Assembly: GCF_000188035.1 (NCBI RefSeq) | Contig: NZ_AEUY02000003.1 | Span: forward strand, 62,001 to 126,000 | DNA from: Streptococcus pseudoporcinus LQ 940-04 | GTDB taxonomy: Bacteria > Bacillota > Bacilli > Lactobacillales > Streptococcaceae | DNA: 64,000 bases | Reading direction: 5' to 3' | Shown: one piece after another, positions 11,983-21,074 of the stretch | Position numbering within the stretch: position 1 is the first letter of the stretch | Layout of the letters: each line of letters opens with the position of its first letter | Position numbers and translations under genes: made by a program | The notes under the pieces: generated by a model | Told to the model about the DNA's origin: nothing | What the model saw: only the letters and a program-made list of their open reading frames with translations | The model's database searches: none

Positions 11983-12900
11983 CTACAAGCTATTATAAGC
12001 TATTTCAAAGGTATTCCCGTGTTCAATATCACCATAGTGATAACCTTTGTCAAACCATCGTTGACGCTGTTCAGATGTGCCATGTGTGAAGCTATCTGGA
12101 ACAGTTTTACCATAGGTTTCTTTTTGCAAGGTATCATCACCTACGGCATTTGCTGCCCTCATCGCTTCTTCAATATCTCCTTTATCAAGAAGTCCCTGAT
12201 GTTGAACATAGTTAGCCCATGCTCCAGCATAATAATCGGCTTGCAACTCGAGCTGAACAGTCAGTTTATTGGCATCAGTTTGATTTTTACCTTTACGGGC
12301 ATTTGTGTACTTTTCCATTATACCTAGTTCATTTTGCACATGGTGGCCAACTTCATGGGCAATAACGTATGCCATAGCAAAGTCACCAGCGGCACCATAT
12401 TTTTCTGATAGCTCGTTATAGAAAGAAATGTCTAGGTAGACCTTGTTATCACCTGAACAGTAAAAGGGTCCTGAGGAAGCCTGCCCTTGTCCACAGGCTG
12501 TCGTAATAGAACCGGTATAGAGCACTAAGGTTGGTTTTTTATAAGTTTTACCACGTTTTTCAAATTCTTTTGTCCAAAAGTCTTCGGTGGAGGCAAAAAC
12601 TTTACTAACAAACTGAACTTGTTGGTCGCTAGCTTTATCACCACTTGTTCGTGCTACTTTTGTAGATTGGTAGGGATTGTTGTTGTGAGTGGAGTGACCC
12701 CCATTGAGAATCCCAGTTAAGCCACCGGCTCCCATAACCAGCAAGAGAATTAAAAGAAGGAGTTTTGTTTTCCAGCCTCCCCGAGAAAAAAGGAGTTGTA
12801 GCAGTAAGCCTGCTCCGCTCCCTCCACCGGTATAGGAACCAGAACTTTCATTACGACGGTCTTCGACATGTTGACTTTCTCTAAGATCATCAGTTTTCAT
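11983..12900 (-). CDS. Neutral zinc metallopeptidase (YpfJ family)
   Basis: A 305-residue membrane-anchored protein. Residues about 45-65 form one transmembrane segment after a Gly/Ser-rich cytoplasmic N-terminus; the rest would be extracellular. The zinc-binding motif HEVGH is at residues 182-186 (AHEVGHHVQNELG), and the downstream ELQADYYAGAWAN carries the third ligand region. Together these define the putative neutral zinc metallopeptidase (YpfJ / zinc_peptidase) family. The physiological substrate is unknown. The gene stands alone on the - strand, convergent with the OsmC-like gene and divergent from rexB. Confidence 0.93.
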   Translation of the reverse strand: MKTDDLRESQHVEDRRNESSGSYTGGGSGAGLLLQLLFSRGGWKTKLLLLILLLVMGAGGLTGILNGGHSTHNNNPYQSTKVARTSGDKASDQQVQFVSKVFASTEDFWTKEFEKRGKTYKKPTLVLYTGSITTACGQGQASSGPFYCSGDNKVYLDISFYNELSEKYGAAGDFAMAYVIAHEVGHHVQNELGIMEKYTNARKGKNQTDANKLTVQLELQADYYAGAWANYVQHQGLLDKGDIEEAMRAANAVGDDTLQKETYGKTVPDSFTHGTSEQRQRWFDKGYHYGDIEHGNTFEIAYNSL

Positions 12901-13028
12901 TTTGTTTTCTCCTCTTTTTAGTCATTGTAACTATTATAAAGTATTTTTATGAGAATTGCTTGAAAATAAGGTTGGAAGGCTTATTTTTACCTCAAAAATA
13001 GCCCTTAAATCGTTTTTATGATTTGATT

Positions 13029-13037
13029 TGTTATAAT
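13029..13037 (+). promoter_or_regulatory. Extended -10 of rexB-rexA
   Basis: TGTTATAAT (TATAAT at 13032-13037) lies 33 nt before the rexB ATG at 13071. No convincing -35 hexamer at the standard distance. Confidence 0.6.
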
Positions 13038-13070
13038 AGAAGAAAGCATTCAGGAAAACGAAGGGTCAAG

Positions 13071-16000
13071 ATGAAATTACTTTATACAGATTTGCACTAT
13101 TCTTTAACGGAACTTTTAGTTGCTCAGGCCGATAACTATGCCCAAGAAGGGTATCGTGTTTTTTATATCGCACCAAATTCTCTTTCATTTGAGAAAGAAA
13201 GAGATGTTTTAGAAGCTCTCAGGCAAGAAGCTTCATTTGCCATTACAGTAACTCGATTTGGCCAGTTGGCTCGCTATTTTACGCTAAATAAGGTTAAAAC
13301 AAGTTTGCCAATTGATGATATGACTTTATCAATGATTTTTTACCGTGCTTTAGACCAATTAACAGCATCTGATTTAAAGCGTTATTATCATCTAAAGGGG
13401 GATTTAGCTTTTATACTGCAATTGATTGATTTATATAAAGAGCTTAAAGGGGCAAATATTGCAGTAACAGAACTTGAAATGGAAGACCCTGAAAAGAAGA
13501 ATGATTTCATCTCAATTTTTCTTGCTGTTGAAGACTTAATGGCAAGATATCAGCTTGATGAGACAAGTTCTCTTGAACAGTTTTCTCAAGTCATAGCAAG
13601 CAGCCAAATAGATGACCAGCTTAGTCAGACCGTTCTTATTATTGACGGTTTTACTCGTTTCTCCACTGAAGAAGCTAATTTAGTTGCGCAACTAGATGCT
13701 AAATGTCGTCAGGTTGTCATTGGCACTTATCTTAGCCCAAAGGCTTATTCAAAGAACTTTACCGAAGGAAATATTTATCAAGCAAGTATTGATTTTTTTC
13801 GTGAACTTTCTCAAACTTATGGGGTTAAAGCACAGTATGTTAAGGGTCAGACAATATATCCTGAGAGTTTTCAAAAACTTACCAAGCTTTTAGAGGAGCA
13901 TTTTGATTTTTCTGAATCAGAGAACCAGTTAAGTTCACAGGATAAAGAGTCCTTCCAAATTTGGCAAAGCCTCAATCAGAAAGATGAAATTGAGCATGTG
14001 GCAAAGAGCATCCGTCAGAAACTCTATGAAGGTTATCGTTATAAGGATATCCTTGTTCTATTAGGTGATCTTGAAAGTTACCAATTACAGATTGGTCAAC
14101 TCTTTGACAAATACGAAATCCCTTATTATTTTGGTAAGGCAGAAGCCATGTCTCATCATCCTCTGGTGCAATTTATAGATGCACTTGAGCGTATTTATGG
14201 CTATAATTGGCGAAACGAGGATATCTTGTCCCTATTAAAAACAGGTTTATTTAGCCATGTTGAAGATTTTGATCTAGACCAATTTGAAGCCTATGTCCAA
14301 TTTGCTGATATCAACGGTTCTCGCAAGTTTGCTAAACCCTTTTCTTTGAACCCGCTAGATCATCGCGACCGTCGCAAATTTGATCTTGAGATTATAAATA
14401 GGGTTCGAGAAGTTATTTATAGCCCACTAAGAGAATTATATAGTCAAAAAGAACAAACAGGCGCAAGCTTTTTGACAGGCTTGTTGAACTTTTTAAAGCA
14501 AGTTGAGTTGCCGGCAAAGCTTGAGCAGCTTAGCTATTCTCAAAATGAAAATGAGCAAGAAAAAGATTTGGAAGTCTGGAAAGTTTTTACCACTATTTTA
14601 GAGCAATTTCACCACATTTTCAAAGATGATATCATTAGTTTAGAACATGCTTTTAACCTTATTAAAATGGGAATGCAGGCAGCTAATTATCGGGTGGTGC
14701 CAGCAACTTTAGATGTCGTTACGATCAAATCCTATGACTTAGTTCAACCGCATAGTAAGGCCTTTGTCTATGCTATTGGGATGACTAGTGCCCATTTTCC
14801 AAAAGTTACTCTTAAGAAAAGTTTAATAAGTGATAAAGAACGTGCTTTAACCAATCAAAAATTATCTTCTTTCCAGCGATTTGAAGTCGCTAGCCATGAA
14901 ACAACTAAAAAGAATCATTTTATGGCACTTTCGCTTTTTAATTCTGCAAATCAAGAATTAGTGCTTAGTGTCCCAATGCAATTAAACGAGGTATCAGTAG
15001 AGCTATCCCCTTATATTTCCTTACTGCTAGATTTTGGCATTCCTTTACTTGAAAAAGGAAAAAGCCAATTTTCTGCTATGGAGACTGACATTGGAAATTA
15101 TAAATCACTTTTATCTCAAGTGATTGAACTAAATACTAGACAGATAGAACTCAGCTCAGAAGAGGAAAATTTTTGGACGGTTATGTTACGTTATCTTAAA
15201 GGACGTTTGGCGAAAGAAGACTTGGTATTGCCTCAAGTTAAAAAACATTTACAAACTAAACCTCTATCACAAGAAGTCATTCAAACCCGATTTCCGCAAG
15301 AAAAACCTATCCATTTATCTCATTCAGCCTTAACCGTTTTTTATGATAATCAGTATAAATATTTTCTACAATATATTTTAGGTTTGCAAGAAATGGAGTC
15401 GATCCATCCAGATGCACGTCAACATGGAACTTATTTACACCGTGTGTTTGAACGTGTAATGGCAGATGCTACAGATCTAGCTTTTGATGATAAAGTTAAA
15501 AGGGCAATTGAACAGACAAATCAAGAATCAAGTTTCAAATATTTTTACCAAGATGACGCGCAAGGACGCTATAGTCTTCACCTTTTAGAAGGAATTGCCA
15601 AAGCGACTGCAGATATTTTTAAGACCCATCAAAATGTTCATGTCTTAGCGCAGGAAGAAAAGTTTCAGTTGCCAATTAAGGACAAGTTAATAATTAAGGG
15701 AACGATAGATCGGATTGATCAGCTGGTTGATCAGAGTGTAGGCATAGTAGATTATAAGTCAAGTGCTAGTGCTTTTGATTTGTCCCTCTTTTTCAATGGT
15801 TTAAACTCGCAGTTGCCTACTTATTTGTCAGCTCTAAAAAGGCACTATCAAAATCATATTCCTATTTTTGGTGCGATGTATTTGCATATGCAAGAGCCAA
15901 CACTTGATTTGGCAAGCTATCCAGAGTTGGATAGTAAACTATTGAAAGACCACTATAAAGAGCTCACCTATAAAGGTATTTTTATGGAAAGTGAAAAAGA

Positions 16001-16307
16001 GTATTTAGCTTCTGGGGCCTACCATATTACCAACAATACTTTCACTGAAGAAGAAGTGGCTGTCTTGTTAGCCTATAACGAGTGGTTATATTTAAGAGCT
16101 GAAGAAAAAATTCGTCAGGGGCATTTTCTCATTAATCCTTACACTAAGGACGGCAAATCCGTTCAGGGGGATCAATTGAAGGCCATAACTGGCTTTGAGG
16201 CTGATTTGGATTTCGGACAAGCAAGGTCCTTAGTAACTGTTTTTGGAAAAAACAAAAAAGAAACGTTATTAGAATTAATGAAAGACAGACAGGAAGGTAA
16301 CCAGTAA
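13071..16307 (+). CDS. rexB: ATP-dependent exonuclease subunit RexB (AddB-type)
   Basis: Second subunit of the RexAB (AddAB-type) helicase-nuclease that resects double-strand breaks and feeds RecA. The protein has 1078 residues, typical of streptococcal RexB. The C-terminal RecB-family nuclease motif is seen in GIVDYKSSASAF, preceded by TIDRIDQL. The AddB-type helicase-like N-terminal part lacks a Walker A motif. The whole protein contains only one cysteine (in AKCRQVV), so the four-cysteine iron-sulfur cluster of B. subtilis AddB cannot be present. I chose the ATG at 13071, preceded by GAAGGG, because an earlier in-frame ATG at 13023 lies before the promoter -10. It is followed 1 nt later by rexA. 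Confidence 0.95.
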   Translation: MKLLYTDLHYSLTELLVAQADNYAQEGYRVFYIAPNSLSFEKERDVLEALRQEASFAITVTRFGQLARYFTLNKVKTSLPIDDMTLSMIFYRALDQLTASDLKRYYHLKGDLAFILQLIDLYKELKGANIAVTELEMEDPEKKNDFISIFLAVEDLMARYQLDETSSLEQFSQVIASSQIDDQLSQTVLIIDGFTRFSTEEANLVAQLDAKCRQVVIGTYLSPKAYSKNFTEGNIYQASIDFFRELSQTYGVKAQYVKGQTIYPESFQKLTKLLEEHFDFSESENQLSSQDKESFQIWQSLNQKDEIEHVAKSIRQKLYEGYRYKDILVLLGDLESYQLQIGQLFDKYEIPYYFGKAEAMSHHPLVQFIDALERIYGYNWRNEDILSLLKTGLFSHVEDFDLDQFEAYVQFADINGSRKFAKPFSLNPLDHRDRRKFDLEIINRVREVIYSPLRELYSQKEQTGASFLTGLLNFLKQVELPAKLEQLSYSQNENEQEKDLEVWKVFTTILEQFHHIFKDDIISLEHAFNLIKMGMQAANYRVVPATLDVVTIKSYDLVQPHSKAFVYAIGMTSAHFPKVTLKKSLISDKERALTNQKLSSFQRFEVASHETTKKNHFMALSLFNSANQELVLSVPMQLNEVSVELSPYISLLLDFGIPLLEKGKSQFSAMETDIGNYKSLLSQVIELNTRQIELSSEEENFWTVMLRYLKGRLAKEDLVLPQVKKHLQTKPLSQEVIQTRFPQEKPIHLSHSALTVFYDNQYKYFLQYILGLQEMESIHPDARQHGTYLHRVFERVMADATDLAFDDKVKRAIEQTNQESSFKYFYQDDAQGRYSLHLLEGIAKATADIFKTHQNVHVLAQEEKFQLPIKDKLIIKGTIDRIDQLVDQSVGIVDYKSSASAFDLSLFFNGLNSQLPTYLSALKRHYQNHIPIFGAMYLHMQEPTLDLASYPELDSKLLKDHYKELTYKGIFMESEKEYLASGAYHITNNTFTEEEVAVLLAYNEWLYLRAEEKIRQGHFLINPYTKDGKSVQGDQLKAITGFEADLDFGQARSLVTVFGKNKKETLLELMKDRQEGNQ

Positions 16308-16308
16308 T

Positions 16309-19300
16309 ATGATCTTTCCACAATTTTTAAGTGACAAGGACATTAAGAAACTACAAGAAAAAGAAGCTGAATCTAATAAAGCACAAAAACGAACGCCTGA
16401 GCAAATTGAAGCAATCTATTGTAATGGACAGAATATCCTAGTTTCTGCATCAGCTGGTTCAGGGAAAACTTTTGTTATGGTTGAACGGATTATTGATAAG
16501 GTCATGCGTGGTATTGCCATTGATGAAATGTTCATATCTACTTTTACAGTCAAAGCCGCTACGGAGCTAAAAGAACGCCTGGAAAAGAGATTCTTAGCCT
16601 TGATCAAAGAAAGCAGCGATGCCGAATGGAAGGCTTATTTGAATCAGCAATTACAAGGAATTTCTCAAGCAGATATTGGTACCATGGACGCCTTTACCCA
16701 AAAGCTCTTGTCCCAATATAGCTACACCTTAGGTATCTCACCAAAGTTTCGAATCATGCAGGATAAGTCGGAACAAGATATCCTCAAAAACAGAATTTAT
16801 GAATCAATTTTTGCTAACTATATGGATTCAAAAGAGAGTTTGACCTTTATGAAAACAGTCAAAAATTTCTCTGGACATCGAAAAGATTCTAAAGGGTTTC
16901 GAGCAATTGTCTATAAGATTTATGAGTTTAGCCAATCGACCGAAGATCCTTTGGAATGGTTAGAGAAAACTTTTCTAAAGGCCAGTAACAGTTATACTGA
17001 TTTTGGTAGTTTGCCAGATACTGATATAGAAGCTTTGCTCCAAAGCATGCAAAGAACAGCAACTAGTTTACGTGATCTGACAGAATTAGAAGATTACGGA
17101 CAACTGACAAAAGCAGGAAAACCTAGTGCTAAATACCAAAAGCATCTACAGATGATCCAATTACTGCAAGAATGGTCCCTCCACTTTGACACTTACTATG
17201 GCAAAGAACAGATTAGTCAATTAGCTAGAGATGTTTTGGCACTTTTGCCAACTGGTGATGCTGTGACGATCAATAAGCGAAAATATAGTGTTTTTAAAGA
17301 CTTACAAGCGCGCCTAAAAGATGTGCAACATTTGGAAACTATTTTTACTTTTCAAGCAGAAACCTTACCATTATTAAAACTTTTACAAGCTTTTGTCCTT
17401 GATTTCAGCAAAGCTTATTTAAAAGCAAAAATAGAAGAGAATGCTTTTGAATTTTCTGATGTTGCTCATTTTGCCATTGCTATATTGGAAAATAATCCTG
17501 AGATTCAAGTGTCTTATCAGAACAAATATCATGAAGTTATGGTTGATGAGTATCAGGACAATAACCATATTCAAGAAAAACTCTTGGAATTATTGTCAAA
17601 TGGTCACAATCGTTTTATGGTAGGAGATATTAAACAGTCAATCTACCGTTTTAGACAAGCAGATCCGCTTATTTTTAACCAAAAGTTTAAAGATTATCAA
17701 GAAAACCCGGAAAATGGCAGACTGATTCTATTGAAAGAGAATTTCCGGAGTCAGTCAGAAGTCTTGGCGGTCACCAATGCAGTATTTTCTCATTTAATGG
17801 ACGAAGCAGTTGGCGATATTCTTTATGATACTAGCCATCGTTTATTACCTGGTAGTTCTCGTCAAGAAGAAAGCTTCCCAGAAAATAGGTGTCAACTGTT
17901 ACTATACAATACCGACAGTCAAGATCAGAGTCAGCAGCCAGATTCTAGTGAGATGCTTAGTGATAATCAAGTCTCACCTGGTGAGGTCAAAATTGTTGCT
18001 AAAGAAATTATTCGTCTTCATAATGACGAGCAAGTAGCTTTTTCGGATATTACGCTCTTGGTTTCGTCTCGAACGCGAAATGATAATATCTTGCGAACCT
18101 TTAATCGTTTGGGGATTCCCTTAGTGTCTGATGGTGGCCTAGATCATTATCTGCAATCAGTAGAAATAATGGTCATGCTAGATACCTTGAGGACGATTAA
18201 TAATCCTCTTAATGATTATGCCCTTGTGGCCTTACTTAAATCCCCAATGTTTGCCTTTGATGAGGACCAGTTAGCACGAATAGCTTTACAGGAATCTAGG
18301 CAAGACAAAGTGGAAAGTTTCTATGAGAAGATTCAAAACGCTTTATCCAAGAAAGGTCTTTATCCAGACTTAGTAACCAACGACTTACAAGAGAGTCTAA
18401 TAAGATTTGACAAGATTTTAAAGCAATGGCGACTTTTTGCGAAGAAGAATAGTTTGTATGATTTAATTTGGAAAATCTATAATGATCGTTTTTACTTTGA
18501 TTATGTGGCTACCAGTCCTAAGGCAGAACAGGCGCAAGCTAACCTATATGCTCTAGCATTAAGGGCCAGTCAATTTGAAAAGACAGGTTATAGAGGTTTG
18601 TCGCGCTTTATCTCCATGATCGATAGGATTTTAGAAACGGAAAATGACCTGGCTGATGTTGATATTGTTCAGGCTAAAGATGCTGTCAATTTGATGACGA
18701 TTCATAAATCGAAGGGGTTAGAATTCAAGTATGTATTTATATTAAACTGTGATAAAAAGTTTAGTTTTAAGGATTTATACGCGCCAGCTATTCTTGACCG
18801 TCAGCAGGGGATAGGTATTAAATATTTAGCTGATTTTAAAACTCTTTTGGATGCAGAGCAATTATCAAGCTTAAAGGTTACTTTAGAAACGCTTCCTTAT
18901 CAGATGAATAGAAAAGCCTTGAAGCGAGCTACTCTTTCAGAGCAGATGCGCCTGCTTTACGTTGCGATGACTAGGGCGGAAAAGAAGCTATATTTGATTG
19001 GTAAGGGAAGTCAAGAGAAGTTAGCTGATAAGTATGATGGGCAAAGAGAAGGAAATCATTTGCCTAGGACAGTGCGTGAAAATCTCCAAAGTTTCCAAGA
19101 TTGGTTTTTAGCTATTCGAGAAAGTTTTGCCCAAGAAGAACTTTATTTTGATCTCCGTTTTGAAAGTGATAGTGATTTAGGAGATGACGCTATTGGCCAA
19201 TTAGTCGTAAAAGAGGTTTTAGATCCTGATAATTTGGCCCATAATAGACAATCTGACCATATTGCGCGTGCTTTAGATATGTTAGAAAAAGTTAATCAGT

Positions 19301-19962
19301 TAAACCAGTCTTATCATGCAGCTATTCATTTACCAACAGTTCAAACACCGAGTCAGCTTAAAGACTTTTATCAGCCAATTATGGACTCTGAAGGAGTTGC
19401 TGTTATAGAAAAAAGCCGACCTTTGAGTCAAGCATCGTTTGTCTTACCAAATTTTAGTGAAAATCTTACTATTGATGCTAGCCAAATTGGATCAAGCTTA
19501 CATGAATTGATGCAAAAAATCACGATTTCAGAAAGAGTGACACAAGAAAGTGTTCGAAAGGCTTTGACCCTGGTTAATGCTAGTGAGTCCCTTAAAGCTA
19601 AGCTGGATCTTGACAAGATTATTCAGTTCTTCAACCAGACTGCCCTTGGTCAACTAATCTGTAATCACCATCAGAAGCTCCATCGTGAAGCGCCGTTTGC
19701 TATGCTCAAAAAGGACATGCTTAGTCAAGAAAAGTTTGTGGTTCGTGGCATTATTGATGGTTACTTGCTGTTTAAGGATAAAATTATTCTCTTTGATTAC
19801 AAGACTGATAAATATCACCAGGCAAGTGAGCTAGAGAGAAGGTATGCAGGTCAACTAGCCTTATATGCAGAAGCTTTGTCACAAGCTTATAATATTGACA
19901 CTGTCGAAAAGTATCTTGTTTTATTGGGAGGAGAAGATCTAGAAGTGATTTCTGTCTTGTAA
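16309..19962 (+). CDS. rexA: ATP-dependent helicase/nuclease subunit RexA (AddA-type)
   Basis: UvrD/RecB-type superfamily 1 helicase with a C-terminal nuclease, the motor and nuclease subunit of RexAB. The 1217 residues show the Walker A motif ASAGSGKT (47-54), the TFTVKAATELKERL motif Ia region, the helicase motif II VMVDEYQDNN, the VGDIKQSIYRFR motif III, the TIHKSKGLEFK motif, and LYVAMTRAEKKLYL (motif VI). The nuclease domain near the C-terminus carries the active-site strand IILFDYKTDKY. It is translationally coupled to rexB (stop and start are 1 nt apart). No clear terminator follows before the rpsU promoter. Confidence 0.97.
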   Translation: MIFPQFLSDKDIKKLQEKEAESNKAQKRTPEQIEAIYCNGQNILVSASAGSGKTFVMVERIIDKVMRGIAIDEMFISTFTVKAATELKERLEKRFLALIKESSDAEWKAYLNQQLQGISQADIGTMDAFTQKLLSQYSYTLGISPKFRIMQDKSEQDILKNRIYESIFANYMDSKESLTFMKTVKNFSGHRKDSKGFRAIVYKIYEFSQSTEDPLEWLEKTFLKASNSYTDFGSLPDTDIEALLQSMQRTATSLRDLTELEDYGQLTKAGKPSAKYQKHLQMIQLLQEWSLHFDTYYGKEQISQLARDVLALLPTGDAVTINKRKYSVFKDLQARLKDVQHLETIFTFQAETLPLLKLLQAFVLDFSKAYLKAKIEENAFEFSDVAHFAIAILENNPEIQVSYQNKYHEVMVDEYQDNNHIQEKLLELLSNGHNRFMVGDIKQSIYRFRQADPLIFNQKFKDYQENPENGRLILLKENFRSQSEVLAVTNAVFSHLMDEAVGDILYDTSHRLLPGSSRQEESFPENRCQLLLYNTDSQDQSQQPDSSEMLSDNQVSPGEVKIVAKEIIRLHNDEQVAFSDITLLVSSRTRNDNILRTFNRLGIPLVSDGGLDHYLQSVEIMVMLDTLRTINNPLNDYALVALLKSPMFAFDEDQLARIALQESRQDKVESFYEKIQNALSKKGLYPDLVTNDLQESLIRFDKILKQWRLFAKKNSLYDLIWKIYNDRFYFDYVATSPKAEQAQANLYALALRASQFEKTGYRGLSRFISMIDRILETENDLADVDIVQAKDAVNLMTIHKSKGLEFKYVFILNCDKKFSFKDLYAPAILDRQQGIGIKYLADFKTLLDAEQLSSLKVTLETLPYQMNRKALKRATLSEQMRLLYVAMTRAEKKLYLIGKGSQEKLADKYDGQREGNHLPRTVRENLQSFQDWFLAIRESFAQEELYFDLRFESDSDLGDDAIGQLVVKEVLDPDNLAHNRQSDHIARALDMLEKVNQLNQSYHAAIHLPTVQTPSQLKDFYQPIMDSEGVAVIEKSRPLSQASFVLPNFSENLTIDASQIGSSLHELMQKITISERVTQESVRKALTLVNASESLKAKLDLDKIIQFFNQTALGQLICNHHQKLHREAPFAMLKKDMLSQEKFVVRGIIDGYLLFKDKIILFDYKTDKYHQASELERRYAGQLALYAEALSQAYNIDTVEKYLVLLGGEDLEVISVL

Positions 19963-20067
19963 GGTTTCTTTTGCTTTTAAACTAATTTTAAAGGCCTAAA
20001 TGGTATCTTAATGAGAAAGTAATAGTTGACCAAATTGAAAGAGAAGTAAAAGTATTACTAAATCTTA

Positions 20068-20096
20068 TTGACAATTTTTCAAAAGTCATGTAATAT
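20068..20096 (+). promoter_or_regulatory. Promoter of rpsU
   Basis: TTGACA (20068-20073) and TAATAT (20091-20096) are spaced by 17 nt. A strong consensus-like promoter fits a ribosomal protein gene. AGGAGGTGA is found just ahead of the ATG. Confidence 0.8.
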
Positions 20097-20142
20097 GTTA
20101 AAGAACGTGTAAATGTTACAATATCTTGAGGAGGTGAAACAT

Positions 20143-20319
20143 ATGTCAAAAACAGTAGTACGTAAAAACGAATCATTGGATGATGCTCTTCGTCGTTTCA
20201 AACGTTCTGTTACTAAAGCTGGAACTCTTCAAGAATCACGTAAACGTGAATTCTACGAAAAACCTTCTGTAAAACGTAAACGCAAATCAGAAGCAGCTCG
20301 TAAACGTAAAAAATTCTAA
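20143..20319 (+). CDS. rpsU: 30S ribosomal protein bS21
   Basis: A 58-residue, highly basic small-subunit protein, the normal bS21 length for streptococci. The N-terminus [20 protein letters not shown] is the conserved S21 signature and the C-terminus is an Arg/Lys-rich helix. The start is the ATG at 20143, preceded by the near-perfect ribosome binding site GAGGAGGTGA. Upstream in-frame codons back to 20113 cover that site and are not translated. It is in the order rexA-rpsU-mscL-dnaG seen in related streptococci. Confidence 0.97.
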
Positions 20320-20326
20320 TTTTAGA

Positions 20327-20496
20327 TAAAAAGAGGCTGGGACAAAAGTCTAAGCTCAAATATAAAAAGCGAACAAGACAGTATTCTGAGTATCAGAAAA
20401 TGAGTTTTGTTCGCTTTTTGGGTTTCATTTATCAATTGGAAAAATTAATGGCAGGGAATCTCAAAAATTAATATCTTTTTGTCCCAGACTCTTTTG
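20327..20496. repeat. Composite nested stem-loop element
   Basis: An outer inverted repeat pairs AGAGGCTGGGACAAAA (20332-20347) with TTTTTGTCCCAGACTCTTTT (20476-20495). An inner inverted repeat pairs AAAAAGCGAACAAG with TTTTGTTCGCTTTTT. The GAGGCTGGGACAAAA end sequence is a motif I recall as widely repeated between genes in streptococci and staphylococci. The right arm ends in a T-run and may also serve as the rpsU terminator. No protein is encoded within it. Confidence 0.65.
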
Positions 20497-20511
20497 ACTT
20501 TAAGAGGACAT

Positions 20512-20538
20512 TAAAAAAGAAGTTGGAAACCAACTTCT
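20512..20538 (-). terminator. Terminator of mscL
   Basis: AGAAGTTGG and CCAACTTCT pair around AAA; on the - strand the hairpin is followed by six T. It lies 7 nt after the mscL stop codon. Confidence 0.88.
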
Positions 20539-20544
20539 TCAGGA

Positions 20545-20922
20545 TTATGATTTGCTTGCAAGTAAGTCGCGAATTTGAACGAGGAGTTCTTCTTGAGTAG
20601 GACCAGCAATAACTTCTTCCTCTTCTTTTTTTCTGAAGGTCATTGCCTTGTTAGCAGCCTTAACAACGAAGAATAGAGTTGTACCAATGATTAGGAAGTT
20701 GATAACTGCAGCGATGAAACTTCCATATTTAACACCGTTCCATGCAAGTTCTGCAATGTTTGAAACACCAGCAGCCTTAAGAACAGGATTCAAAATCAGT
20801 GGTGTAATGACATCAGCCACTAATGAATCAATGATTGCTTTAAAAGCAGCCCCAATAACGACAGCAACAGCTAGATCTAAGACATTGCCTTTAAATAAAA
20901 ATTCTTTTAACTCTTTAATCAT
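20545..20922 (-). CDS. mscL: Large-conductance mechanosensitive channel
   Basis: Homopentameric membrane valve that releases solutes on osmotic downshock. The 125 residues show the standard layout: amphipathic N-terminal helix (MIKELKEFLFKGN), pore-lining TM1 (VLDLAVAVVIGAAFKAIIDSL, residues about 14-35), a periplasmic-type loop, TM2 (FIAAVINFLIIGTTLFFVV) and a cytoplasmic acidic/basic helix. The start chosen at 20922 matches the family N-terminus and is preceded by GGGGA on the - strand. A start 11 codons earlier (20955) is possible but adds a non-conserved extension. Confidence 0.96.
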   Translation of the reverse strand: MIKELKEFLFKGNVLDLAVAVVIGAAFKAIIDSLVADVITPLILNPVLKAAGVSNIAELAWNGVKYGSFIAAVINFLIIGTTLFFVVKAANKAMTFRKKEEEEVIAGPTQEELLVQIRDLLASKS

Positions 20923-21022
20923 GAGAATTCCCCTTTTTTTTAATAACTTAATCATATCACAGTTTTCATATAAAAGACAGCAATTGTGTTCAATTTTAAA
21001 AATTTACAAAAAAGCTGCTAGG

Positions 21023-21031
21023 TGATATAAT
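21023..21031 (+). promoter_or_regulatory. Extended -10 of the dnaG-rpoD operon
   Basis: TGATATAAT (TATAAT at 21026-21031) lies 43 nt upstream of the preferred dnaG start, with no clear -35 hexamer. Confidence 0.6.
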
Positions 21032-21074
21032 AAACTGTAAAAATACAATGGGTTTTTTCTGGGGAGGTGACAGT

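Noticed and set aside
11947..12327. 126-codon + strand frame opposite the zinc metallopeptidase
   Set aside because: It begins inside the terminator/palindrome region and is antisense to a gene with an intact HEVGH motif.
20648..21025. 125-codon + strand frame opposite mscL
   Set aside because: It is antisense to mscL, which has full family similarity; no start signals.
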